From JBFXAM01 sp050184295 (GTDB taxonomy: Bacteria > Planctomycetota > Phycisphaerae > UBA1845 > Fen-1342), in contig JBFXAM010000011.1 in NCBI GenBank assembly GCA_050184295.1, positions 1 to 61,192 of the forward strand: DNA of 61,192 nucleotides, read 5' to 3'. This document shows, piece by piece, positions 23,046 to 31,389 of this stretch. The stretch's first letter is position 1. Each line of letters starts with the position of its first letter. The notes beneath the pieces are model-generated. The model was given only the letters and a program-made list of their open reading frames with translations. It ran no database searches and was not told the DNA's origin. Position numbers and translations under genes: made by a program.

Positions 23046-24122
23046 TCAGTGCCCCGCCAGGTGCGGACACCGCAGCGTCAGCGCTTCCGACGAGTAGCGC
23101 CCGTCCGGCCGAATCCGGTACGCCGACAGAAAACAATGACATCGCCCGATCGTGGTCTTCAGCACGTTCGGCAGCCCGTTCCAGTTCTCGACCGCGCCCG
23201 CGCCGCGCCGCCCCGCCCGCGCGATCGCGAGGATCAGCGCGATCCGCGGCCGATGCCCGATCCGCCGCAGCCGCGCGCACCACTCGACGTTCATCTCTTG
23301 GTCAACATTGCTGTACCGCCAGCCGCCCTGCTGCGACAGCTCGCTCAAACTGCGATACGTGTGCGTATGAAAGTCACCCAGCAGGTGCCAGAACGGGAAC
23401 AACTCCTCGCCCATCGCGAGCTGAGTCACTTCGCTCCGCACGTCCACGGTCACTTCCGACGGCCGGCCCCGCGCCCGATGCTGAATGCACACCCGCTCGA
23501 CGTTCACATCCTCCAATGCCATCCGACCCGTCCGCACCCGGCTCCGCGGCTGCGAACGCATCGAACCGAACACGATGCCGTAGATCTCCGTCGAAGGCAT
23601 GCCCGAACCCGCCGGCACGAGATACGACTCCATCGCGGCCAGCAGCATGTCCTGAAGCGCCAGCTCGCGGATCCACACCCGCAAGACCTGGTGCGCTTCG
23701 TCCACGTCGATCATCCAAGGCGGCGGCTCCACCACCGCCTCCTGGCCGTGCTGCACCGGCACGTCGAACTCCCGCGCCAGGTGCGACAGGTAATCCCACT
23801 CGGCGCGATGGATGTCCAGCCGCTGGATCACGGACTCCGGGGTGATGCCGTAGTGCGAACTTTCGTACACGGCGCGCGGCAGCGCAAAGTCCATCTCCGC
23901 CCCCAGACGCCGCGCGATCCGCCGCGTCAGGCCGTGGATGTTCGGGACGTTCTCCGGAATCTGCTGAAACGTGCCGGAGCCGTTCAGCACGCCCAGCAGC
24001 TCCAGGTAGAGCTTGCGGCGCAGACCATTGTGATTGCGGCCGTTATGAAGCGTGTGCTCGATGCGCTCGCGCAGGGTGAGCACATCCGACAGAAGCCGCG
24101 TTGGGCGGTGATACAACTTCAT
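23046..24122 (-). CDS. JAMM/MPN-like putative metalloprotease
   Basis: 358 residues, soluble. The C-terminal half has STEIYGIVFGS, with a Glu placed as the JAMM general base, then GDFHTHTYRS (HxH zinc ligands) and SNVD (S-x-x-D). The spacing between the second His and the Ser is 16 residues, longer than the usual 7-8, so assignment to the JAB1/MPN fold is tentative. The N-terminal half (residues 1-130) is helical and basic and unlike anything I recognise. It sits 48 bases downstream of tRNA-Arg on the same strand and may be read from the tRNA promoter. Confidence 0.55.
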   Translation of the reverse strand: MKLYHRPTRLLSDVLTLRERIEHTLHNGRNHNGLRRKLYLELLGVLNGSGTFQQIPENVPNIHGLTRRIARRLGAEMDFALPRAVYESSHYGITPESVIQRLDIHRAEWDYLSHLAREFDVPVQHGQEAVVEPPPWMIDVDEAHQVLRVWIRELALQDMLLAAMESYLVPAGSGMPSTEIYGIVFGSMRSQPRSRVRTGRMALEDVNVERVCIQHRARGRPSEVTVDVRSEVTQLAMGEELFPFWHLLGDFHTHTYRSLSELSQQGGWRYSNVDQEMNVEWCARLRRIGHRPRIALILAIARAGRRGAGAVENWNGLPNVLKTTIGRCHCFLSAYRIRPDGRYSSEALTLRCPHLAGH

Positions 24123-24170
24123 CGAACTGCGATCCAGCCCACGGTCGTCGCCGTGGTCGAGTCAGCAAAC

Positions 24171-24243
24171 GTTCCCGGCGGGATTCGAACCCACAACCTT
24201 TGGCTCCGGAGGCCAACGCTCTGTCCAGTTGAGCTACGGGAAC
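24171..24243 (-). tRNA. tRNA-Arg (anticodon CCG)
   Basis: 73-base cloverleaf. Acceptor GTTCCCG pairs with CGGGAAC; D arm GCTC/GAGC; anticodon stem TTGGC/GCCAA around CTCCGGA, anticodon CCG, which reads the codon CGG; T arm GTGGG/CCCGC with loop TTCGAAT. CCA is not encoded. Confidence 0.97.
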
Positions 24244-24260
24244 ACGCCGGAGACCGCCAG

Positions 24261-24288
24261 AGTCTATCGCGAGCGCACCCCTCGTCAA
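24261..24288 (-). promoter_or_regulatory. tRNA-Arg promoter
   Basis: On the minus strand TTGACG (24283-24288), 16-base spacer, TAGACT (24261-24266). Transcription should start near 24253, about 10 bases before the mature tRNA. Beyond it, 24337-24370 is an AT-rich patch with a run of seven Ts, and the rest up to 24678 holds no gene. Confidence 0.7.
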
Positions 24289-24678
24289 GGAACGCGGGCG
24301 GGCCGAGACCTCGGTGCTCTCGCGCGCAACACACCGTAACTATTATTTTTTTAAACTACTTAACGATCCGATGCGAGGACCGTCCGTGACCCATCCCGGT
24401 CCCCTCACGCCGCGCGTGCCAGCTCCCTCCGCGACCGGCTCGCCCCCCCTCGCCGACACCGAACCGCACCGGGTTTTCCGAGGCCCACATAACCGGCCGT
24501 CCGTCACGACGCGGCGGGCAATGCTCCAAGCGCGCGCCGCCCGCGGATCGAGTGCTCGTTGCCGAAGTCAGCCGTGTTTTCGGTCGATGCTCCTCGGTGT
24601 CGCCGGCCGCCCGCATCGCAAACGCGCCGCAGAATTCGATCGTTATCGGAAGCCAGCCCGAGAGAAAGGAGTCCTCCC

Positions 24679-27369
24679 ATGACCAACACGCGCATCGCAA
24701 CCGCCACCGGCGTGATCCTCGCCCTCGGTCACGCCGCATCAGGCGCCACGTTCACGGTCAACTCGACAGCGGACGACGGCAGTAACGGAACGCTGCGCTG
24801 GGCCATCGACCAGGCGAACGCGCTCGGGGACGCCGACACAATCTCATTCTCCCTGCCTGATCCCTCGACGATCACGCTCACGAGCATGCTGCCCGCAATC
24901 GCCGGCGACGTAGAAATCGACGGCCCGGGAGCCGGCGCGCTCACCATCAGCGGCGCCAGCTCGTTTCGCATTTTCGCCGTCACCAGCGGCAACGTCGTCA
25001 TTCGCGACCTCACGCTCGCCGACGGCCGCGCCGCGGGCGGCGCAGGCGGAATCTCGCGCTACGCCGGCGGCGGCGGCGGCGCCCCTGGGGTCGGCGGCGC
25101 ACTATTCGTGGTCGCCGGCGACGTCACCGTCCGCGATGTCACTTTCAGCAGCAATCACGCCGTCGGCGGCGCAGGCGGAAACTCCTGGACCTCCAACGGC
25201 GCCGACGGCGGCGGAGGCGGAGGCGGCGTCGGCGGCAATGGCGCTGACGGCAGCGGATTGAGCGGCGGCGCAGGCGGCAGCGGCGGCCCCTTCGGAACCG
25301 CCGGCGCGGCGGCGGGCGCGGCCGGCGCTATCGGCGCCGGCGGCGGCGGCGGGAATGACCACAACGCGGGCGGCGCGGGTGGCGACTACGCCGGCGGCGG
25401 CGCCGGTGGCGCGGGAGCCAGCGGCGGCGCAGGCGGCTATGGCGGCGGCGGCGGCGGCTCCGGAGACATCGTCGGCGTCGGCGGCGCAGCCGGAACATTC
25501 GCCGGCACCGGCGGAACCTCCGGCGGACCCTACGGCGGCGGTGGCGGCGGCGGCGCGGGGCTCGGCGGCGCAGTCTTCGCACACGCCGGAACCATCTTCC
25601 TCCGCGCCTGTGCGTTTCACTCCAACACCGCCACCGCGGGCGCCGGCGGCACTTCGTGGAACGCGGGGCAGTACGGCACCGCCGGGCAGGCCAAGGGCGG
25701 CGCGATCTTCATTGCCGCCGGCGCGACCGCGCGCTACGTCAACCTCACGTTCGGCACCGGTGGACAAGCCAACGCAGCCGCCGACGCCGGGTCATCCGAC
25801 ACCGACAACGTCAATCTCTACGGCGTGATGTCGCTGGCGTTTCCGCTCGTCGATTCCATCACGCGCACCCACGCCGCCACGACCAATGCCGCCTCGGTCG
25901 GCTTCCAGGTCGTCTTCACCGACAGCGTCACGGGTCTCGACGTGGCCGACTTCGCCGTCACCGCCGGCGGCGGCGTCACCGGCGCCGCGGTCACGAACGT
26001 GTCCGGCTCGGGCGCGACCTGGACCGTCACGGTCGGCACCGGCGCCGGCGACGGCACCATCCGTCTCGACTTCGTCGACAACGACAGCGTGATCGGCGAC
26101 GCGAGCGGCGAGCCCGCCGGCGGCGCGGGCGCGGGCAACGCGACCGAATCCGGCCCAAGCTACACGATCGACAAGACCGGGCCCGCCATCATCAGCGTCC
26201 ACGTCGTCGACGGACTGAACATCGACGTCACCTTCGACGAAGCCCCCGCGACCGGCGCTCTCGACCCCAGCAGCTACACCATTTCCGGCGCCGGAAAGGG
26301 CGCCCTCGCCACGCACCCGAACACCGTCACCGACCGCGGCGCCGGCGTCTATCGCCTCGCCTGGACCACCGGCGAAATGAAGAACGGCGCCGACGTCATC
26401 ATCGCCGCCACCGTCGCCGACGCGCTCGGAAACCCCTCCGGCGCCGCCGCCACCCACACGAGCGGCGGGATCGGCATCGGCCCCACGGTTACGCTCGCCA
26501 CGGCCGCCGCCGCCGAAACGTCCGCGGCCATCACAGTCACCGCGACCGCCAGCGAGCCGGCCGCGACAGTCGACCCGACCAGGCTCTTTACGACGAACGC
26601 GACCGTCTCGAACTTCGCGGGCGCCGACACAACCTGGACTTTCACGCTCACGCCGATCGCCGCGGGCCCGTTCGCCGTCCGCTGGCACTCCGCCGGCGTC
26701 ATCGACGCCGCCGGAAACCCCAGTCACGCGTCGAACACGCTGACCGGCACGTTCGTCGTCGAGCCCACGCCGGCGCCCACACCCGACCCCGCGCCCGACC
26801 CTGCACCGGACCCGCCCGCCGTCGCCCCCGACCTCGTCGTTCAGGTCACCGACGCGACCACACGCAAGGAGGACGGCGTCGCACAGTTCGAGGTGCGCGT
26901 CACAAACCACGGCGACGGCCCCGCCGAGCAGGTTATCTTCTCATTCGAACTGCCAAAGGACAGCACGCTCCTCGCGGTTCGAAGGCTCGTCGCCGACGAA
27001 GCACGAGAGGTGGACCTCGCTTTCGAGCAGGTCGCGTCCACCGTGCGGGTCGCGCTCGGCGACATCGCGTCCGATGAGCAAGTCACACTGTTCCTCGAAA
27101 TCCTGCCGGCCGTGGAGACCCAGCTCACGCTCGAGTTCGCCGTCGAAGGCGCGAACGTGTCCGAGGCCGACGCCGACTCCACCACGATCGTCGCCGGACT
27201 CGCGGTCGCGCAGGCGACCGACGCCGAAGACCAGTCGCCGAGCTGCGATTCGCTCAACATCCTCCGCTGGGCGGACTGCTGCGGCGTGATCGGCGTCGTG
27301 CCGTTTTCGCTGCTCGTGATGACGCTGGCGGGGCTGCGCAGCGCGCGGCCGATGACACGGCGGCGCTAA
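24679..27369 (+). CDS. Gly-rich surface protein: beta-helix, Ig-like domains, Cys-TM-basic C-terminus
   Basis: 896 residues. The ATG at 24679 follows GAAAGGAG and starts a signal peptide (to ASG). It opens like choice-of-anchor/right-handed beta-helix proteins (FTVNSTADDGSNGTLRWAI), then residues ~115-350 are a glycine-dominated beta-helix (GGAGG, GGGGG). Residues ~380-700 look like three Ig-like domains, a Pro linker follows (PAPTPDPAPDPAPDPP), then a DUF11-like domain (LVVQVTDATTRKEDG). The end is Cys-Cys-Gly, a hydrophobic helix and MTRRR, resembling a MYXO-CTERM-type sorting tail. Likely an adhesin or matrix protein on the cell surface. Confidence 0.82.
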   Translation: MTNTRIATATGVILALGHAASGATFTVNSTADDGSNGTLRWAIDQANALGDADTISFSLPDPSTITLTSMLPAIAGDVEIDGPGAGALTISGASSFRIFAVTSGNVVIRDLTLADGRAAGGAGGISRYAGGGGGAPGVGGALFVVAGDVTVRDVTFSSNHAVGGAGGNSWTSNGADGGGGGGGVGGNGADGSGLSGGAGGSGGPFGTAGAAAGAAGAIGAGGGGGNDHNAGGAGGDYAGGGAGGAGASGGAGGYGGGGGGSGDIVGVGGAAGTFAGTGGTSGGPYGGGGGGGAGLGGAVFAHAGTIFLRACAFHSNTATAGAGGTSWNAGQYGTAGQAKGGAIFIAAGATARYVNLTFGTGGQANAAADAGSSDTDNVNLYGVMSLAFPLVDSITRTHAATTNAASVGFQVVFTDSVTGLDVADFAVTAGGGVTGAAVTNVSGSGATWTVTVGTGAGDGTIRLDFVDNDSVIGDASGEPAGGAGAGNATESGPSYTIDKTGPAIISVHVVDGLNIDVTFDEAPATGALDPSSYTISGAGKGALATHPNTVTDRGAGVYRLAWTTGEMKNGADVIIAATVADALGNPSGAAATHTSGGIGIGPTVTLATAAAAETSAAITVTATASEPAATVDPTRLFTTNATVSNFAGADTTWTFTLTPIAAGPFAVRWHSAGVIDAAGNPSHASNTLTGTFVVEPTPAPTPDPAPDPAPDPPAVAPDLVVQVTDATTRKEDGVAQFEVRVTNHGDGPAEQVIFSFELPKDSTLLAVRRLVADEAREVDLAFEQVASTVRVALGDIASDEQVTLFLEILPAVETQLTLEFAVEGANVSEADADSTTIVAGLAVAQATDAEDQSPSCDSLNILRWADCCGVIGVVPFSLLVMTLAGLRSARPMTRRR

Positions 27370-27950
27370 CCGAGCGGACCCGGCGTGCACGCGAGCGCTT
27401 CGCGGAGCCGGCAAAGGTACTCGGTGCGCGGAATCTCGATCGCACCCAAGCTGAACAGGTGCGGCGTGCTCATCTGCGCGTCGACGAATGCGAACCCGCG
27501 CTCGTGGAGTCGCTGCATGAGCGCCGCGAGCGCGACCTTGGAGGCGTTGGCGGCGCGGTGGAACATCGATTCGCCGAAGAACGCCCCGCCGATCGCGATG
27601 CCGTAGAGACCGCCGCGCAGCGCGCCGTCGCGCCACGCTTCGACGCTGTGCGCCCAGCCGAGCCGGTGCAGGCGCTGGTACACTTGTCGAATCTCCGGCG
27701 AAATCCACGTGCCTTCGCGGCGATCGCCGCAGGCGGCGATGACCTCGTCGAACGCGGCGTTGATCCGCAGCTCGAACCCGCCGTTGCGGATCGCCTGGCG
27801 CAGGCTGCGCGTGACGCGGAATCGCTCCAGCTCGAAGACGCAGCGCGGATCGGGACTCAGCCAGTGAACCCGTCCGTGCGGGTCGGCCATCGGAAAATAC
27901 CCCGCCCGATACGCGAGCAGCACGAACTCCGGCGAAAGCACCCGGCTCAT
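27366..27950 (-). CDS. aat: Leucyl/phenylalanyl-tRNA-protein transferase
   Basis: 194 residues, slightly short for the family. ATG 27950 begins with MSRVLSPEFVLLAYRAGYFPM; GYFPM, WLSPDPRC, GTWISPEI, HSVEAW, GLYGIAIGGAFFGESMF and FVDAQM are the conserved blocks. The enzyme moves Leu or Phe from aminoacyl-tRNA to N-terminal Arg or Lys of proteins, making N-degrons for ClpS/ClpAP. No good SD is seen. It overlaps the convergent surface protein gene by 4 bases at the 3' end and lies 65 bases after the small HTH gene on the same strand, so the two may be co-transcribed. Confidence 0.95.
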   Translation of the reverse strand: MSRVLSPEFVLLAYRAGYFPMADPHGRVHWLSPDPRCVFELERFRVTRSLRQAIRNGGFELRINAAFDEVIAACGDRREGTWISPEIRQVYQRLHRLGWAHSVEAWRDGALRGGLYGIAIGGAFFGESMFHRAANASKVALAALMQRLHERGFAFVDAQMSTPHLFSLGAIEIPRTEYLCRLREALACTPGPLG

Positions 27951-28015
27951 GCCGGCAGTGTATCGACCACCGCGTGCCCCGGCTTCGACCCGCGGCGACG
28001 CGCAGGCCGATGTGG

Positions 28016-28345
28016 TTAGACCGACGCTGCAACCATGCCCCGCTCCGTGTCGCTGTCCGATGCGGCGGCCGGGCGCGCCGCCAATTGTCGGGCGCGGACC
28101 TCCGCGGGTGGGATGCCGCAGGCGGCGGCGAGCGCCTCGACCTGGACGCGCTTCAAGTCCGCTGCGGGCAGGCTGATGAGCTTTCCGAGCACGTAAGCGC
28201 GGCAGACCTGGACGTGATAGAGCGGCTGGCCGCCGGGCCCGCCGACGCGCATGAGGTCGTGCTGCTGGCGGAGCCAGGAGGGAGAGCGGCGGAACCACTT
28301 GGCGGCCTCGTTGGGCGTCATGAGTTCCTGGGCGATGTCGGTCAT
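28016..28345 (-). CDS. Small excisionase/MerR-type helix-turn-helix DNA-binding protein
   Basis: 109 residues. ATG 28345 is 9 bases past GGAG; a GTG 15 bases earlier is possible. The N-terminus MTPNEAAKWFRRSPSWLRQQ is a winged HTH of the HTH_17/excisionase type, and YHVQVCRAYVLGKL ends the wing. The C-terminal 60 residues are Ala-rich and helical. It probably binds DNA; the paired TTCTAGAA palindromes over its own promoter suggest autoregulation. Upstream of aat on the same strand. Confidence 0.75.
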   Translation of the reverse strand: MTDIAQELMTPNEAAKWFRRSPSWLRQQHDLMRVGGPGGQPLYHVQVCRAYVLGKLISLPAADLKRVQVEALAAACGIPPAEVRARQLAARPAAASDSDTERGMVAASV

Positions 28346-28398
28346 GGGACGTGTCTCCACAAGGGGCGTGGCGGCGCCGGCCGCCGCTCGATGTAGAT

Positions 28399-28427
28399 AT
28401 TCTAGAACCCGCCGCGCCCGGTGTCAA
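28399..28427 (-). promoter_or_regulatory. Near-consensus sigma70 promoter of the HTH gene
   Basis: On the minus strand a perfect TTGACA (28422-28427), 17-base spacer, TAGAAT (28399-28404; 5 of 6). Transcription should begin near 28392, about 47 bases before the ATG. It is among the strongest-looking promoters in the window. Confidence 0.85.
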
Positions 28428-28439
28428 GAATTTCTAGAA
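28400..28439. promoter_or_regulatory. Twin operators TTCTAGAA flanking the promoter
   Basis: The 8-base palindrome TTCTAGAA occurs at 28400-28407, over the -10, and at 28432-28439, just upstream of the -35. The centres are 32 bases apart, three helical turns, so two dimers could sit on one DNA face. AT-rich in a GC-rich genome. Confidence 0.6.
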
Positions 28440-28527
28440 TCCCGCCGCGCGGCCGAAACGCAAACGACCGGCGGCGCCCGGCGCCACGCGCCCGACGCCG
28501 CCGGACGATTGCCCCCGACGACCGCCG

Positions 28528-29004
28528 CTACCCGCTCCGTTTGTACGTCGCGCTGTCGCCGTTCTCGTGCAGAATCACGACCTGATCCAGCTTCCCGTCC
28601 GCGCCCGGCGTGCTGCTCGTCAGTCCACCCACGGCCGACGGCGCCCACGGCTTGGCCTTTTCCGGCAGCTTGTTCGAACCAATCTCGATCACGTACGTGC
28701 CTTTCTCGAACCGCCACTTCCCTTCGACGGCCTTCGACTCATCCAACGGCGTGCCGTCCGCCTTCGTCAGGACGAGCTTGAACGTCCCGTCGGCCGCGAA
28801 TGTCAGCCGGCGCAGTTCGGGCACGAGTCGCGGAACGTTGGCAAAGCGCGCTCCCTGGTTCGCGGGCGCTTCGCTCGGAATCTCCTGCCAGGTGCCCACG
28901 AGATCCTGGCCGGAAACCTTGGGACCGCCGCGGCTGCAACCCGCCAACCCGGCCCACGCACTCGCCAGAAGGATCAACAGCCCGGTTTGTCGGAGGCTGT
29001 TCAT
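28528..29004 (-). CDS. Small lipoprotein with a lipocalin-like/DUF-type single domain
   Basis: 158 residues from ATG 29004, 7 bases past GGGAG. A lipoprotein signal ends LAGC. The mature part begins VSGQDLVGTWQEIPSE and contains LRRLTFAADGTFKL and GKWRFEKGTYVIEIG, a pattern (LxGxWxx ... FxxDGTxxx ... GxW) typical of small beta-barrel lipoproteins in Planctomycetota whose function is unknown. Divergent from nuoA. Confidence 0.75.
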   Translation of the reverse strand: MNSLRQTGLLILLASAWAGLAGCSRGGPKVSGQDLVGTWQEIPSEAPANQGARFANVPRLVPELRRLTFAADGTFKLVLTKADGTPLDESKAVEGKWRFEKGTYVIEIGSNKLPEKAKPWAPSAVGGLTSSTPGADGKLDQVVILHENGDSATYKRSG

Positions 29005-29034
29005 GGCATGCTCCCGGTTCAGAATGGCCTTGAA

Positions 29035-29055
29035 TGCGATGGGCAACCCATCGCA
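29035..29055. repeat. Palindromic repeat TGCGATGGG/CCCATCGCA
   Basis: Perfect 9-base arms around a CAA loop, 31 bases upstream of the lipoprotein start. This GATGGG/CCCATC form resembles dispersed palindromic units that I recall from Planctomycetota genomes. Could also be a leader hairpin of the lipoprotein mRNA. Confidence 0.6.
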
Positions 29056-29268
29056 CTACCAAATCCTACCGCCCGCCCATACGTCGGTACAGGTCGCGTG
29101 GCCCGCGCAGCGACGGCGCTGCGTGTCAGGAACCGCCGCGCCAAACGGCGGGCCCGGCTCCCTGGGTCGCGAAGCAAGGCCTGATCCACCTCGCGCCGCG
29201 GCGCGCCCCGGGCGCGGCGCCGGTCGCGATCCCCGTTGCGACGCCGCCCCCGCCTCCCTAAAATTCGC

Positions 29269-29715
29269 ATGATGATGCTCGCCGCCCCCACCCTGCTCGC
29301 CGCCGGTTACGGTCCCGTCGCGGTGCTCGTCCTCGTCGTAATGGCGATGGCGGCGGCGATCATGGCCCTGACGCACCTGATCGGCCCCAAACGTTCCGGC
29401 GAGATCAAGGACCGCGCCTACGAGTCCGGCATGGAAGCGATCGGCGACACCCGCCGCCGCTTCAACGTCCGCTTCTACATCCTCGCGATGCTGTTCCTGC
29501 TGTTCGACGTCGAAATCGTCTTCTTCTACCCGTGGGCCACGCTCTTCTCGCGCCTCAAGGCCGCCGTCGGCACGACCTACTACGACTGGGCGACCGCGAT
29601 GTCCACCGCGGGCTTCGGGGCCGGATTCTTTTTCGTCGAAATGCTGATCTTCACCGCGATTCTCCTCGCCGGGTACATCTACGCCTGGAGAAAGGGCGTA
29701 TTCCGATGGGAATAG
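29269..29715 (+). CDS. nuoA: NADH-quinone oxidoreductase subunit A
   Basis: 148 residues, three membrane helices. The conserved loop ESGMEAIGDTRRRF followed by FYILAMLFLLFDVEIVF is diagnostic for NuoA (ND3). Start among three consecutive ATGs (29269-29277). Part of the membrane arm of complex I next to the quinone site. It overlaps nuoB by 10 bases. The usual nuoC does not follow. Confidence 0.95.
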   Translation: MMMLAAPTLLAAGYGPVAVLVLVVMAMAAAIMALTHLIGPKRSGEIKDRAYESGMEAIGDTRRRFNVRFYILAMLFLLFDVEIVFFYPWATLFSRLKAAVGTTYYDWATAMSTAGFGAGFFFVEMLIFTAILLAGYIYAWRKGVFRWE

Positions 29716-30299
29716 CCGCCGACCCCGCCGTCCGCAGCGGCGACTTCACCGCCACGCGGCTCGATCACACGATCGAGCAGATCGCCCGCTACGGCATGAA
29801 CTGGGCCCGCAAGAACAGCCTCTGGCCCATGCCGTTCGCGACGGCGTGCTGCGGCATCGAGCTGATGGCCACCGCGTGCAGCCGCTACGACATCGCGCGT
29901 TTCGGCTCCGAGGCGATGCGCTTCACACCGCGCCAGTGCGATTTGCTCATCGTCGCGGGGCGCGTGGTGATGAAGACGCTCCCGGTGCTTCAGACCATCT
30001 ACATGCAGATGACCGAACCGAAATGGGTCATCTCGATGGGCGCGTGCGCGTCCAGCGGCGGCGTCTTCGACACCTACAGCGTCGTGCAGGGGATCGACCA
30101 GTTCCTGCCGGTCGACGTGTATGTGCCCGGTTGCCCGCCGCGCCCCGAGACGCTGCTTGAAGGCTTCATGTCAATCCAGCGCATGGTGGAGCGCGACGGC
30201 ATTCGCACCAGCCAGGAGCGCGGCCGCGGCCTCGGGATCGTCGCGCAGCCGCCCCGATTGGTGCAGCTCGGACCGGGCTTCGGCCGCGATGACTCCTGA
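29706..30299 (+). CDS. nuoB: NADH-quinone oxidoreductase subunit B
   Basis: 197 residues. It has all four Cys that hold the N2 [4Fe-4S] cluster: the pair in ATACCGIE form (here ATACCG), GACASSGG and VPGCPPRPE. Last electron carrier before quinone. The start overlaps nuoA, so both are co-translated. The next gene is unrelated, so the remaining nuo genes must lie elsewhere. Confidence 0.96.
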   Translation: MGIAADPAVRSGDFTATRLDHTIEQIARYGMNWARKNSLWPMPFATACCGIELMATACSRYDIARFGSEAMRFTPRQCDLLIVAGRVVMKTLPVLQTIYMQMTEPKWVISMGACASSGGVFDTYSVVQGIDQFLPVDVYVPGCPPRPETLLEGFMSIQRMVERDGIRTSQERGRGLGIVAQPPRLVQLGPGFGRDDS

Positions 30300-30441
30300 G
30301 CACCGCGTGTCGCACGAGCGCCGCGTCGTTCGCGGGTCCGGGATGATCCGGGCGTCACGTCGGTTGTCGTTCGAGCGCCGGGCCGAGTAAGACGCCCGAC
30401 TCCGGCTGACCCGTCCGCGGATCGCGTCGGGAGTGCACCGC

Positions 30442-31251
30442 ATGTCCGCATCGCGCCTGTGCGCGGCCAGCGCCGCGCTTGCGTCGCTTCTCGCCGTTCA
30501 GGCGTTCGCGCAGCCCACGCCGCCCGAACCCGCCGGGCCTCCCACGCCACCGCTCGTCGTGCGCGATTTTCGCGAGACACCCGCGTTCAAAGTGATTCGC
30601 GTGGTCGAAGGCGACACGGTCGTGCTCAGCATGGACGGCCGACAGAAGCGCGTCGGGCTCATCGGCGTCGCGCTGCCCGAGGGCACGCCCGTGCTCGACG
30701 CCGCCCGGCGCGCGCTCGCAAACCTGCTCGAAGGCGAGCAGGTGTTCGTCGAGTACGACGCGCGCTGGAACGTGCCGGACCGCGGCGGGCGCGACTGGGC
30801 GTATGTCTTTCGCGCTCCCGACGGGTTGTTCACGAACTTCGAGATGATCCGCCAGGGCTACGCGCGCGTGGCGAGCGAGGACTTCGACCACGCGAAGCTG
30901 TTTCGCGCGTATGAGACGCGCGCCCAGCAGTCGCGCAAGGGAATCTGGGGTGCGCCGCCGCCCGCGCCGACCAGCGACAACGGCGCGAGCGCCAAGCCAC
31001 GTGCCGCACCGGCCGAGACCGAACCGCGCGCCGCGCGCCCTCCGAAATCCGGCGCGAGCGAGAACAAGGAAGCCCGCCCGGCCGCACCCGACGCCGCCGG
31101 AAGCGACGTGATGGTTTACGTCACCGCAACCGGCAAGCGCTATCACAAGCAGGACTGCGAGCACGTCAAGAAGAGCGGCCGCCCGATGTCGCTGCGCGAC
31201 GCGAAGGGCAAAGGGCTCACGCCTTGCCAGAGTTGCGAGCCCCCAGAGTGA
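30442..31251 (+). CDS. Secreted thermonuclease-like (SNase) protein with degenerate active site
   Basis: 269 residues; ATG 30442 is 8 bases past GGGAG. Signal peptide to AFA. Residues ~48-175 match the TNase/SNase fold (VVEGDTVVL, KRVGLIGVALPEG, GGRDWAYVF, SRKGIWG). Against the family pattern VRLIGIDxPE this protein reads VGLIGVALPE: the catalytic Arg is Gly and the Ca-binding Asp is Ala, while the Glu and the later Arg remain. It is therefore probably inactive as a nuclease. After a Pro/Ala linker, a 45-residue tail (YVTATGKRYHKQDCEHV, TPCQSCEP) has three Cys and His, as in Ada-like/metal-binding tails attached to many SNase proteins. Confidence 0.8.
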   Translation: MSASRLCAASAALASLLAVQAFAQPTPPEPAGPPTPPLVVRDFRETPAFKVIRVVEGDTVVLSMDGRQKRVGLIGVALPEGTPVLDAARRALANLLEGEQVFVEYDARWNVPDRGGRDWAYVFRAPDGLFTNFEMIRQGYARVASEDFDHAKLFRAYETRAQQSRKGIWGAPPPAPTSDNGASAKPRAAPAETEPRAARPPKSGASENKEARPAAPDAAGSDVMVYVTATGKRYHKQDCEHVKKSGRPMSLRDAKGKGLTPCQSCEPPE

Positions 31252-31389
31252 GTCGCGGCGCGACCGTCGCAACGCGGCCAATCGCCCCGTCGCGCGACGC
31301 GCGGTCTGACGCTCCAGCCGCGTGCACCGTTCGCAGAAAGCCGGACGCCGCACGACCCGCGCGTCAGCGCCCGGCACACGGCGGCGCGG

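Noticed and set aside
30442..31251. Calling the SNase-like protein an active thermonuclease
   Set aside because: Fold signs are good, but two active-site positions are replaced.
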